Positions 1 through 10,774 of a stretch of DNA of 64,000 nt are shown here, piece by piece. Position 1 is the first letter of the stretch, and each line of letters begins with the position of its first letter. A model generated the notes under the pieces. That model searched no databases. It was not told the origin of the DNA and saw nothing but the letters and a program-made list of their open reading frames with translations. This stretch comes from Auanema rhodensis (lineage: Eukaryota > Nematoda > Chromadorea > Rhabditida > Rhabditidae). The stretch spans positions 15,725,267-15,789,266 of the forward strand of contig OZ059898.1 of NCBI GenBank assembly GCA_964057225.1, in the 5' to 3' direction. Made by a program: the position numbers and the translations under genes.

Positions 1-265
1 TTGCCTACAATGCATTTCTCAGAAAGGTAGAAATAGTTTTTTTTATCTTTAATATTCAGTCTATTCTAGCTTTAACCATGTTCGTACATATTTCCGCTTT
101 TACATTTATGAATTTCGTATCAGTTATGACGGCATCATGTTTTATCAAATCTTATTCAGGCAGATGTGTGGACGGTAATACGCGATACTACAGTGGCTAT
201 ACTAAGCCCAATTAACAATTTTTAACATATTCTCATCTATATATTGAACTTCCTACAACGTGATC
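1..265. promoter_or_regulatory. 5' flank of TMEM164-like gene
   Basis: No coding potential was recognised here. The segment ends just before the ATG at 266 and probably holds the 5' UTR or proximal promoter of the downstream membrane-protein gene. The gene could have upstream non-coding exons outside the window. Confidence 0.3.
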
Positions 266-1962
266 ATGACAAGCGTATGGTGGGATCTAGCTATATCCGG
301 TGTTAACCATTCAATTATTGGCAATGGAGGAGATGATTGTCTGAATGTAAGTTTGAACAACATATCAAACATCTTTCCTTTTCTTCTTCTTCTTCATCGT
401 TTTTGAATTTGATTTGAATATTTCTGATAGAGCTAACTTCTTTCCAATTCCCAAAAAATCATCAATTTACATTTTTTTTCGCAGCAAAGTGTATTTGCGA
501 ATTTAATTTATATTTTTTGCATTGAATTGGAAACAAAGTTGTGAAAAACCTGTATGCAACAAAGATTCAGCTTGAAGCTTTCATCAACTTTACCAACTTA
601 TTTAGTTTTACAAATTGTTTTAAAGTATAAATGTTCTATGTTTAATTCATTCTATTTATTGGCTATAATGATGATGATGATGTTGATTTGAGTACATGTT
701 TCACTTAAGCTTATCCATTTTCAGTATGTTCCGGGATGGCAAAGATCTCTAGAGACGATGTTGTTTGTACCATTGGCTATCTGGATGGCTTCAATGTCTT
801 TCCCATACCTTGACTGTTCCTTCTCCAAACGTCCACGAGACTATTCTCGTTATACCGTACTTACCGTATACAGCCTCATATTCGGAGCTGAGCTAGCTTT
901 TAAGATGATTTCAAAGTATTATTCATTTTTATTTAATTCTTTTTAATTATTTCTATTCAGAACCGGTATTTTTTTATTGAATCCGTGTCATATAACTACA
1001 ACTATGCAATTGATATTGTTATCTAAAGATGCTAATGATAAGTAAGTTCAAGTCAAGTTTATTCTACTTTTCTCGAAACTTAGAGCCAACCTTTTAGACG
1101 CGTTTGTTTCTTATTCCGACTTCATCTCTACTTTGTTCCTGGTGCATTTTTTGCTTTAGCTTTTCCAATTCTGAACACAAGAATGGTTAGTTCATTGTTA
1201 TCTCTTTTTCATCCTCATTTTCCTCTTTTTATAGTTACCAGGAGAAGTTTTCATTTACTATGCTCAACATATAGCTATTATACTTGTCCCAATCTATCTG
1301 ATGTATTTGAAAGGTTTGTTATTCATCTTCTGCAAAAATATCTTTTAATCTTGATGTTTAGGAGCATTTGAACCTGAAAAAGCTCAAGATTTTACGTGGA
1401 CGGTGTTTGGCTTGTCAGTATTTTTATTCTATCACTTTGCTGTTTTGCAAGCTACAGCTATCGTAAGTTCTTTCTATTCTGTTATCTTTTTGCTTCAAAA
1501 AAAAAAACAAAAACGAATTTTTTTTCTGTAAAATCATTGATTATTCTTAAAAGTTTTTTTGTTTTCAAAGTTTTAATATTAAATATTTCAATTTTAAGGT
1601 TTATGTATATAATTAAAGTTTTGATACATTTTTCTCAACTTTTAAACTAAATAACTTATCAAAAATTCGTAAAAATACACATGAATATCAATGATACAAT
1701 TTTGAATACTAATCTTTAAATTTTTTTTTGTTGCACATTATAATTATATAAAAATATATATTTATATTTTCAGTATTCTCGGGTAAATCTGAATAACATT
1801 ATGTGTCCAGCTGTGTCTGATCCATTCCAAACAAGAGCCTACCGTATCATTGCTGTCGGTCATCAATTTCTACTGATTCCCATTATTTCTAAAACATTTT
1901 CTTCAATCGCTACTACATGTTGCGATATTCTGGATGAGATATGGCCAAATAAGGATGATTAA
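266..1962 (+). CDS. TMEM164: TMEM164-like multi-pass membrane protein (7 exons)
   Basis: Joining exons 266-346, 725-915, 961-1041, 1098-1185, 1235-1313, 1362-1462 and 1774-1962 gives an uninterrupted protein of about 269 residues; vertebrate TMEM164 is slightly longer. Family landmarks seen in order are GNGGDDC near the N-terminus, LLNPCH after the second hydrophobic segment, [10 protein letters not shown] before [16 protein letters not shown], and [15 protein letters not shown] near the C-terminus. All match the TMEM164 pattern in my memory of the family. Several hydrophobic segments indicate a polytopic membrane protein. In vertebrates TMEM164 has been described as an acyltransferase shaping ether-phospholipid pools; a conserved role here is inference. 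All introns are GT-AG, and only the sixth (1463-1773, 311 bp) and first are long. The ATG at 266 was chosen because it begins the conserved N-terminal GNGG-containing exon. Confidence 0.88.
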
Positions 1963-2167
1963 TACACTTTGTTCATCGGATACTCGGATAACAGAGCTGT
2001 TGAAAGCGAACGAAGCGTCTGTCAGATCTTCTTCTGTTTCTTATTTCATCATGCTACGTACGAAATTTTGTTTAAATTTGATTTTTTTTTATTTACTTTT
2101 CATCTTTCAACCAATATTTTCATTTAATTTTACAACATTTACTACCTTCGACTGTTAAGTAATCCGC

Positions 2168-2210
2168 TTTCTCTCTCTCTCTATCTCTCTCTCTCTCTCT
2201 GTCCCTCTTT
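2168..2210. repeat. (CT)n microsatellite
   Basis: Interrupted CT dinucleotide run on the plus strand, read directly from the sequence. It lies in the 3' flank of the TMEM164-like gene. Confidence 0.8.
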
Positions 2211-3303
2211 CTGGCTCTGTCCTCTCTACATATATGAAATATGTGGTGTTTTTTCTTAAAATTTTCCATGGTTGTTGTTGACACATTCAGAAACCAGTGA
2301 CATTATTTGAATACAATTTGCTTGATATAGCACAACTACTAGTTCCAAATTATTATTTTTTCTGTTTCTCACAGAAATTTTTTTAATTTTTTTTTCAAAA
2401 TCAAAACTTTTCAAACAAAATGGAAAAGAAATACAGTACGGCTCTTCTTGTAGATCAGATGTTTTAATTCATCTTAGATGATGTATGTTCTTGTTTATTT
2501 GTTTTTTGCAACTCAAAACGAAAGTATGTTTGTCAACTGTTTAACTGCAACTTTCATCTCTAGTCGTATATATCTGTGATATTGTGAGTTTTCTATATGA
2601 AAATTCGTTTGCCATTTAAAAAGATTTGTATCATAGATTAATAAAGAAAATTAAAGTTTCTATTTCAAACTTAATTTGTCTAAACTTGCCATATTGAAAC
2701 TTAGCCTTCTTTATGTCTAGCGAAATATTCAGTTTGAGGATTTAACGAAGAAAATATGAATAGAGTCATCATTAGCAACACCGAGTCAATAGAATTGCCT
2801 TCTTCACTCAATAACTGCGTTAATCCATTTTCAATGAAATAGCCAGCAATCGCAACCTAGTATGATATTCAACTTCATAATTTTTCAAAATAAATTTATA
2901 CGATATTCTATATATAGATATCACCAGGAAATACTTGATCTAATAAATTACAATTCTTATAGCTGAAGCATTAACAGCTTAACATAGCAGCATTGGCAGG
3001 AAACTGTCGGAAGGCAAGATTATGTGGCCATTCAGAAAACAACATAAAATCAAATATGACAATTGAGAAAAGACGAATCGGAGGCACATGAGGTCATCGA
3101 AATCTAGCATCAATAAGTTGAACAAAGCAATATTGAATATGAGACGGAAAAAAACATTATAGTTAGCATAATTTGATGAATGAGCGTGTTAACTGTGGCT
3201 CATTTTCTTGCAAATGTCGTATTGCTATTGTGTTAAATAGTTCAAAGAAGATGGAAAAGGAAGGATTGAAGAAGTCAATGAGGCACCAAATGAAATGGTA
3301 CCA

Positions 3304-3306
<3 letters not shown>

Positions 3307-3355
<49 letters not shown>
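3307..3355. repeat. (GA)n microsatellite
   Basis: Uninterrupted GA dinucleotide run on the plus strand. A short open frame runs through it only because GAGAGA has no stop codons; this is not a gene. Confidence 0.9.
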
Positions 3356-3357
<2 letters not shown>

Positions 3358-3450
3358 ATTACTTGTTAACTATATTGTTGGATTACAATATGATATATAA
3401 AACTTCTAAAAATAACTCTATGATTAACATAAACATTGGATAAATATATG

Positions 3451-5403
3451 TTATACATATATTAATAATTGAGTTAATAATATAGAAAATATTGTTAAAA
3501 TTGGAAATGAAAATTGATTTCCAGTTGAAACGAGGCCTTTACCATTTGCGTAGCAATACTTTCTTTCTTTACATATACATTCCTTAATATCTAACACCTT
3601 ATGAAGCCTGAAATTAGAATTTGAAAACTGTGAGAAATTAGATTTTCCGTTTTGGAAATTTTCAAGAAATCGCACTCACTTCGTGCACGTGTTCTCAGGC
3701 TGTTCATCAAGCAACTTAGTGTCAATTGCTCCAAAGTTTTCTGCGCATCCTCGCAATACGAAAGAAGCTCCTAAGAGTGAAGCAACATAAGAAAATTAGT
3801 TGAAAGGTTTTTACCTTCATTCTGATCTACAAGTGCTAATGTTTGACAATATCGATGTTTGCATGATTGTTTATGAAGTTTGGAGAAATTTCTTGCACTA
3901 ACACATTCAGGAGTTGCAACTTCTGGAATGATGTCATCATGAACTATTATGCTGTCGTAATAGTTATTAATTCAAGTTTTTAGATTGTTATTTGAAAAAA
4001 AAATGAAACCTGTAGGATATGTTGTTCGACGGATTTTCAAAAATTCTCTAATAGTCTTCTTCATGGCTGTCGATAAATGCTCAATGGGTGATGTACAATG
4101 ATAGCACCAATTTTCTTCTTCGATAATTGGATCAGAATATTCTGAATTGAATAAAAGTTTAAATGAAATCAATATAAAGTGCCAGTTAGTTTTATGAAGT
4201 TTCTGAGTACAAAATTGAATTTTGAAGACTTTTTCTTTATAAACTTGACATAAGAAAAAGGTAAATAACAACCGAAATGACAATATAACTATTTGCATAT
4301 AATAGATTCAATATTCTATTATAGAATTAGTTTGTCATGACTATACAGTACTATTCAAATAAATTTTCTTCGACAAATCTCAAAATACTTTGAACAAACC
4401 TTTTTCCTTCATACTCATTTCGGATTTTGTATTATCTAACATGCTACTACTCTTGAATGAGTATTTTCTTCGAGCTTCATCTCTATAATAAATTAACATA
4501 ATAATTAAAATAATTATATATATATATATATTTCAATAATATTTCAGCTTAATCACATATATCTTGTTCAATATAATAGTTTACCTTTGTTGTTTCAACT
4601 GTTGAGCTCTCATTTCAGATTCAAATTCTTTCTTCTCCTGTTCAATTATCTGGAATTTTTTATTGTAAATTAATAGAAAAAAACTTTTAGTATTGTTCTT
4701 ATTCTATATTTTTCACTAAATGAACTATCAGATCTTGTATTATATTAAAAACAGGACAATTTAAGATTAAGAAATGTAACTCGACGCTAACCGGTTTGTT
4801 AAATCTCGCCAGTGACTCTAACAACTCGAAAATGTGTGGAAATAGTAATATAGTTAAGTACTTGATGTTATAAAAATACAATATAAATATAAATATTATG
4901 CTTATGATCTTAGTCATTTCTAAACGAAATTAAGGATTTTTCTTCTAATTTCATTATATATCTATTTAAAAATTACTAATTAGTTCCCACTTTCTGGCTT
5001 AGAGAGCAATGCTCTCCGTCTGATGTCAATTTGTGTTGAAAATTCACAAATTGTTTCAGAAATATAATTCTATGAGTGAATTGATTCAAGGGAAAGATGA
5101 AAAAACTAATTTTCGAGACCGAAACTAGCAATTACAAGTTTTTAGACATTTCTGAAGATTGTTAACAGCAAGCAAATACTAACGAAAGTGGGCAAGTGTT
5201 TCAAGATCACAATACTCCCAATAGAAATTACGGTTTTAAAGGTTTACAAGAAATTATGATCATCATGAAAATCTGCTTACCATGGCTATCCTCTGAGCCT
5301 CATCTTGCTCTGTCCATTGAATGGAAGCAGAACTATGACTAATAGATAGACTCCAGAAAAATAAGAAAGAGAACAGTATCTGCCTGAGTAGTAGACGAGG
5401 CAT
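3451..5403 (-). CDS. Secreted, probably GPI-anchored Ly6/uPAR-like protein (7 exons)
   Basis: Minus-strand exons 5281-5403, 4585-4649, 4400-4482, 4010-4141, 3815-3943, 3680-3770 and 3451-3607 join in phase into about 259 residues. The N-terminus (MPRLLLRQILFSFLFFWSLS) is a clear signal peptide. A Glu/Lys/Gln-rich, probably helical stretch follows. A ten-cysteine domain comes next, opening with CYHC and closing with CIC then a Cys four residues on, in a short CYAN motif. This spacing resembles Ly6/uPAR three-finger domains, which open with CYxC and end with a C..CN motif. After the last cysteine comes a short polar linker and a hydrophobic tail ending at the stop, as in GPI-attachment signals. 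Ly6 proteins modulate receptors and channels at the cell surface, and nematodes have several, such as the ODR-2 family. The exact family member is unknown. The last exon could instead splice at a GTAAAG just after CYAN, which would remove the tail. Confidence 0.62.
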
Positions 5404-7582
5404 GACTGTTCTATGACGAAATTTAGATAATTTCTTCCTATAGGAGTAAGCAAGTATCAAATAAACTAATATGAGCTTAGTACCAGACGCAAGCAGAGAG
5501 TACGATAGACAGTACTTAGTCGAACAGTCGCCAACTGTGTGACTGCCCTCTTCGATCAATATGCAACTCCCCTATTGGCCCCTCCTTTTTCCCTCATGAC
5601 CATACATGGAAAACGGTCGGCCGCTCGACCAGTTGTCGCCGATAACGACGCCGCCCTATGCTCCCTCTATTCTCTTCTGATGTGAATGTTATGTTGACGT
5701 ATTTTTGACCTTCAGGCCGAGAACCTCGGAACGACCATGAGCCATGAAGAGAGGACACCTAACCTAACCTAACCTACCTCTATCACCTTCATCTTCTTCG
5801 TGCCCTCATGTGAATCTGCGCATGTCTGTGTGAGTATGGTAATTATGATAGAAGGCTATACCATTTGGTCAGATCGAGAAACATTGAAGAATGAGGATAG
5901 AAAAGGTAAATGAGGTGATCCACCAAATCTGATAAGAACATTTCCAAGAGGCAACAGATTTGGTGTAATTCATCACATCCTTCACAGGATTATTGATACT
6001 CCGACCGTTTGCAGACATCTGACAAGCCATAGGCTACGATGCACCGATAAAATCCCTTTCAACCAGCAGGCATCCCGGATATGTTGGTGTTATAAAGATT
6101 GACTGTAGGGATGTCTTGCTATACTCTTTCAAGAAAGAGATAAAATTTACAGCATTTTTCATCCATTTTAAATCCTTATTTTCGTATTCACAGCTTGGTT
6201 AAACTATGGCAGTCGGATTATGTTAATCTCTCTTCCGGAAACTAGTAATCAAACTGGCAAGAGCTAAACTTTAATCAACACTTTGTATACGAATATATAA
6301 TATTATACTTCTTCATCTGTCAGAACATTCCAATACAAAACGCAATTATGCTACCAGACAATAGTGAATTTGATGCCTATGCCCATAACTAATTAATATA
6401 ACAACCTTAACATGCCAAGGTTCATGTAAATATATTCATATATTTGACATAAATAAAACTACGCGTAACGTTGAAGTGATTGAAAATATTCATTCAACAA
6501 GAGAAGGGTTAATGAGCCAAGGCTTTTTTTAAACCCAAAAAAAACAGAAAATACTGATTTAACCGAAAGATACATGATTTTTCAGATGAAAGTCGCAATT
6601 AAGACCAAAGCATTTCATCCGACAAAGAAGACTATCCTCGAAAACTGACACATACCTTCAGAAATTCCTATATTAGAAATAAAACAAGAAAGTGTCATAT
6701 AACATATATGTATATTTTCCAAAAATGTATGAGAAAATCATCTTCACGGTCATCAGTTTGCATAATTACCGATCATCTCCATGCATGTCGTTTCAGATGA
6801 GATATTCATCTTACTTTCACACTCTCATCTTCTTCATTATTCCCAAACCCCATACAAAAGAATATCTACTTATCCATGCTTAGGGCTGGACGACACAAAA
6901 TTGAGTTTTTCATAATTCTCACAACATATTTTGAGCTCAGGATCACATCTCGTAACATTACATTCTCTATAAAAGCGACCAATGGAATAACAAAATTAAT
7001 ACATAAACAAGAACAACAAAAAAGAAAAACACCTCCAGGGCCGTCCAATTGATAAATTTCATTTTCAGCGGGTGCAACCGGTTTCAAACATTATGATGTT
7101 AAAATGAAATGTAGCGTAGTATTAAGTATTCGTATGCTAATTTGTTAATGACGCGGAATGGTTCTTCTTTAAGTTAAGATTTATAAACGTGATTAAGAAG
7201 CTTTACTTCTAAGGCACGGTAATCAGTTTAATCGAAGGTATATTACAAACAAGCAGACCAGACCATATATAAGAGCAAAGAAAATTTATATAAATATGAT
7301 TATAAGAACATACACGTATAAACCGTTTCATAGTTAAATTTTTTACATTTTCATTTGCAGCGGTTCAGGAGAAAACGCATGGGACAAAAAAACATTGAAC
7401 ACGCTTGATCCCCGCAAGCAGTAGAGATAGTCGGGCAGAGAAATTTGGGTAATTATTAGAACTATAAATCGCATGCTAAGTTTCCAGAATACCCACAGGG
7501 AGTAAGATTCCATTACCATCTACGTGAAACCCTACCGGGGATAACCAATGGAATATAATACTCGTATGATCCCTACACTCAT
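5404..7582. other. Intergenic region, Ly6-like gene promoter and PGLS 3' flank
   Basis: No convincing gene. The first ~350 bp upstream of the Ly6-like start is comparatively GC-rich (about 5580-5720, with several CpG and GGCCG stretches) and is the likely promoter of that minus-strand gene. A short run of CCTAA units lies at 5758-5779. The rest is AT-rich with short chance open frames on both strands. The part next to 7583 should be the 3' UTR of the phosphogluconolactonase gene. Confidence 0.45.
5758..5779. repeat. Short CCTAA (TTAGG-type) run
   Basis: About three and a half tandem CCTAA units. TTAGG is the arthropod-type telomere repeat, whereas many nematodes use TTAGGC. At this length the run may be chance or an interstitial remnant. 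Confidence 0.5.
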
Positions 7583-8540
7583 TTACAATTTTGAAGCTGC
7601 TCCTTTGTCCAAAAAGAAACGAAGATGGTTATTGTGCGGCCTCACCAAAGAAGCTGGATAGGCAGGATCTCGTTCAATGACATTCTATAACGTATATTAA
7701 TGATAAAAAACTATCCATCTTTGCGAAAAATACCTTCACCATATCTGCCTTATCTTCTCCGTTAATGATGAAAGCAACATTTTTAGCAGCATTAATGCAA
7801 TGAAGAGAAATAGTAACACGCTCTGGTGGTGGCTTAGGAGAATCGTTAAGGTGAAGAATCCATGGTTTAAAATCAGCCTTTAAAATTTGAAAATAACAGA
7901 GAATACGGGACTTTCAGCATACTTTCAATAAACGATGATTGGGGAACAAACTACATGTATGGCCATCAGGACCCATACCCAAGAATAAAACATCAAACCG
8001 AGGCACACCGCCCATAAGTTCTGGCATGATTTGTTGTCTTAGTGTTGTCTCGTACTGTTGAGCTGTTCGGGGTACTGCAAGAAAATTCCGATAAGAAAGA
8101 TAAACCGAACAATTATTTACATGTTTCACTGATCTGAAGGGGAATCACGTACTGATGTAAGTGGGATGGAAGCCTGTCAATATATTGACGATAGTTACTA
8201 TCCTCATGAGAAAGGGGGACAACTCTTTCATCAACCTGAAAACAGCACATAATAATGAATTAAACGGAAAAAAACTACCATGAATATCCTAATTCTACTC
8301 CATTCAAATCTCTCTAGTGATTTGAAAATATCGCATAAAACACCAGGCATAGATCCACCTGAAATAAAACATCAAGTAAAATATTTCTCAAATCATAAAC
8401 AAACCAGACACACCAATAGATACAAGCCCATTAAGTTGGAGTAGGGGTTTAACAGTCTCGATAAAATATTGTTTTAATTTCAACCGCAGATCTTCCGGTG
8501 AACTAGTTACAGTGGTCACTACTTTATCCTTCACAGTCAT
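7583..8540 (-). CDS. PGLS: 6-phosphogluconolactonase (6 exons)
   Basis: Exons 8405-8540, 8279-8358, 8121-8235, 7923-8074, 7734-7877 and 7583-7684 give about 242 residues, close to the usual animal length of about 258. The enzyme hydrolyses 6-phosphoglucono-1,5-lactone to 6-phosphogluconate, the second oxidative step of the pentose phosphate pathway, in the cytosol. Diagnostic motifs in order are an SGGSMPG-type phosphate loop across the first splice junction, VDERVVPLSHEDSNY, LGMGPDGHTCSLFP, NDSPKPPPERVT and a C-terminal FFLDKGAASKL. The start codon directly follows a TTCTTAG acceptor-like sequence. Only 178 bp separate it from the stop of EXOSC2 upstream on the same strand, so the two may form an operon with leader trans-splicing at PGLS. 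Confidence 0.95.
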
Positions 8541-8718
8541 CCTAAGAAAAATAAAGAATAGAAGCATATAATACAAATAATTTGGTAAATATCAATTAAA
8601 CGAATTAACGTCAAGTATAAATACATATTAAAAAACGAAAAAAAACAAATGTACTGTTCAAATACAACAAGTAAATACCCGCAATGAAAATAACAAGTCA
8701 GTGACAACAAAGTAAAAT

Positions 8719-9923
8719 CTATTCCTCCATTTCGCTCTGGATTTTAGAGACAACTTCTTCAACAATTTCAGCAGCAACGTCTGGCCTAGCGAGCGAGAGC
8801 ACCTTAATGTTAGCGAGATAAGAAAAGGAGAATATCACAGCAAAATTACATTGAATCGTAGTGACGTTTCATAGGCTTGCATTACAGTAGTATCGTAAAC
8901 GTAGATACAAGCATCAGCCAAGATTCGAACACATTCAGCAAGACGAGCCATAGTTTTCCGAGTCTCAAGAGAGATAACCTAAAAAAAATGCATAAAAAAA
9001 CCAAATCTCGCCACAAACCTCTTCTAAATTTTGATTGTATCCACCGTCGGGATCTTCACTCAAAGCGGGAGATACCCAAACAAACCCATTACAACCAATT
9101 ATAACTGCAGCGCCGCATGGCAGAGAGTGGAAGTGAGTTTTTCTTCTTTTAACAAGATAAGATGGAATCTAAACAATTTGTTAAAACAACATATTTGAAA
9201 AAAATTCGCACCTTAACAAGCATACCCTGAGCAAGTTTACCATATTTCAAGTTTCTGGTATGTAAATTAATAAGACCATCATGATTAACTTGTTGAACTT
9301 CAGCACTCACTATATCTCCTTCTTTCAAATATTCTCGCATCATCAATTCGTCCTAAATATTGAGCTTATCTTTCACTGATAAGAATGACAACGGAAAAAT
9401 ACCTCAACACTTTTTCTTCGCAATTCACCTCCTGGCAAGTTGACGCTGCTCAAAGGCAAGTTACTATCAAGACGAGAATTTGTATCTAACTTTAAAAAGA
9501 ATAATTGTTGAATAAGAGCTAAGAAAACTCACTTTCCAACGTTTTTGCTGAACATCCGTTACACGTCCTACAACTACATCTCCTACTTCTCCGCTATATC
9601 TAAATATCTCAAGCATATACCTAAATTCTTGCGAAAATATTGAACCTGCTCTTTATGGACTTAACAGACACCAAACGATTTACTTGCTGCACAGTTCCAG
9701 CCAAGGAAGCTATAAGATCCTCACCCTTCATGTATGTTCCATGTCCTCTAAAAAATAAGAAATAAAACGGTAAAAGGTATTTGAATACTTGCCTCATAAA
9801 GCCAGAAGTCGTGGATACTGCATTTCCGGGAGCAACTAACTTTTCTATCAAACCAGGTCGCTCAACATTTGAAAGGACACGACTCGCAGAAACATTCGGT
9901 GGTCCTATAATATCAGTGGACAT
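8719..9923 (-). CDS. EXOSC2: Exosome complex RNA-binding subunit RRP4 (8 exons)
   Basis: Exons 9793-9923, 9646-9747, 9533-9599, 9403-9489, 9212-9352, 9019-9168, 8850-8978 and 8719-8802 give about 296 residues; human EXOSC2 has 293. RRP4 is an S1/KH cap subunit of the RNA exosome, which processes and degrades RNA 3' to 5' in nucleus and cytoplasm. Visible hallmarks are FMRGHGTYMKGE at the N-terminal domain, GDVVVGRVTDVQQKRWKV and TNSRLDS in the S1 region, LPGGELRRKS with EDELMMREYL, LHTRNLKYGKL, and RRKTHFHSLPCGA. The KH region follows, with GCNGFVWV. The first intron appears to be GC-AG: its donor is GCAAGT, and only that choice restores RGHGTY. The gene lies downstream of the RGG gene and 178 bp upstream of PGLS on the same strand. 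Confidence 0.94.
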
Positions 9924-10774
9924 TCTAAATTATGATATAATAAAGAAAAAAAACGGAAATATTTGAATTATATATATGAAGAAGAATATGACTTCTTTGT
10001 GTAATATGGCTCAATAATATAAGTAAACTTTATAAACTTTCAACATAGTACGGCACAACACAACCATCAACTTTAAACGATAAAGGTTGCACTTGAGGAA
10101 AAAAGAGAACCTAAATTGTTAGTTAACAATTAATGTATAAAACATTGCCTTTCGATGACAGAATGTTGTGTACGTAAGATAAGAAGGAAAGGATGTTTCA
10201 AAGCAAAACAGGAGCACAAAAGAGACAACTCCAACCAAATTAAATGTATATGGAGCGCGAATATCAATGAATCAAGTCGAAATTCATGTTCGACGACAAC
10301 CACCGGGCCAACCGACTAAACATTTTTATACGAATAAAATCCAAAAAAATTAAAAATCTAATATTAGCTAGGTCGTGTGGTAAAACTGCAAACAACACCA
10401 CATCGATATTGGGATAATACTGAAATCGGAAGAAGTCGTGCTGAAACTAGAGAGGGGAAAATATGATGGGTAAGGTACTTCACCATTTTGATTAGGGAAC
10501 TAACACAAAGAGTGAGTCAGACCCGGAAAAGGAAACAAAAAGGACCGGCAGTGGTTGTGCCTATAACTTAATTTCTACCTCAACAGGTTTAGGCAAAAAA
10601 AGATATATATAGATATATATATATAGGAATTGAAATACAAACGTTCCAAATGCTGAAATAAGAAATACAAACAATTAGATGCCAATAAAACCACAAGAAT
10701 GATATTCCCAATATGCTCACACTGAAATGTGGCTATTTAAATAAACAAATTAAAACATGGCCAGCATACTTGTC
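9924..10774. other. Intergenic: EXOSC2 upstream and RGG gene 3' flank
   Basis: Same-orientation gap of about 850 bp. It should hold the 3' UTR of the RGG-rich gene and the promoter or trans-splice region of EXOSC2. The EXOSC2 ATG lies one base after an ATTTAG acceptor-like sequence on the minus strand. A short TATATA/AGATATA tract lies near 10599-10623. No gene was recognised. Confidence 0.45.

Larger units (their letters stand above)
1963..3450. other. Convergent intergenic region with 3' UTRs
   Basis: This lies between the stop codons of the TMEM164-like gene (+) and the Ly6-like gene (-). It contains a CT-rich run (about 2168-2210), an AATAAA at 2640-2645 that could serve the plus-strand gene, and a pure GA microsatellite at about 3307-3355. 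Short open frames here look like chance and none has recognisable domains. Confidence 0.5.
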
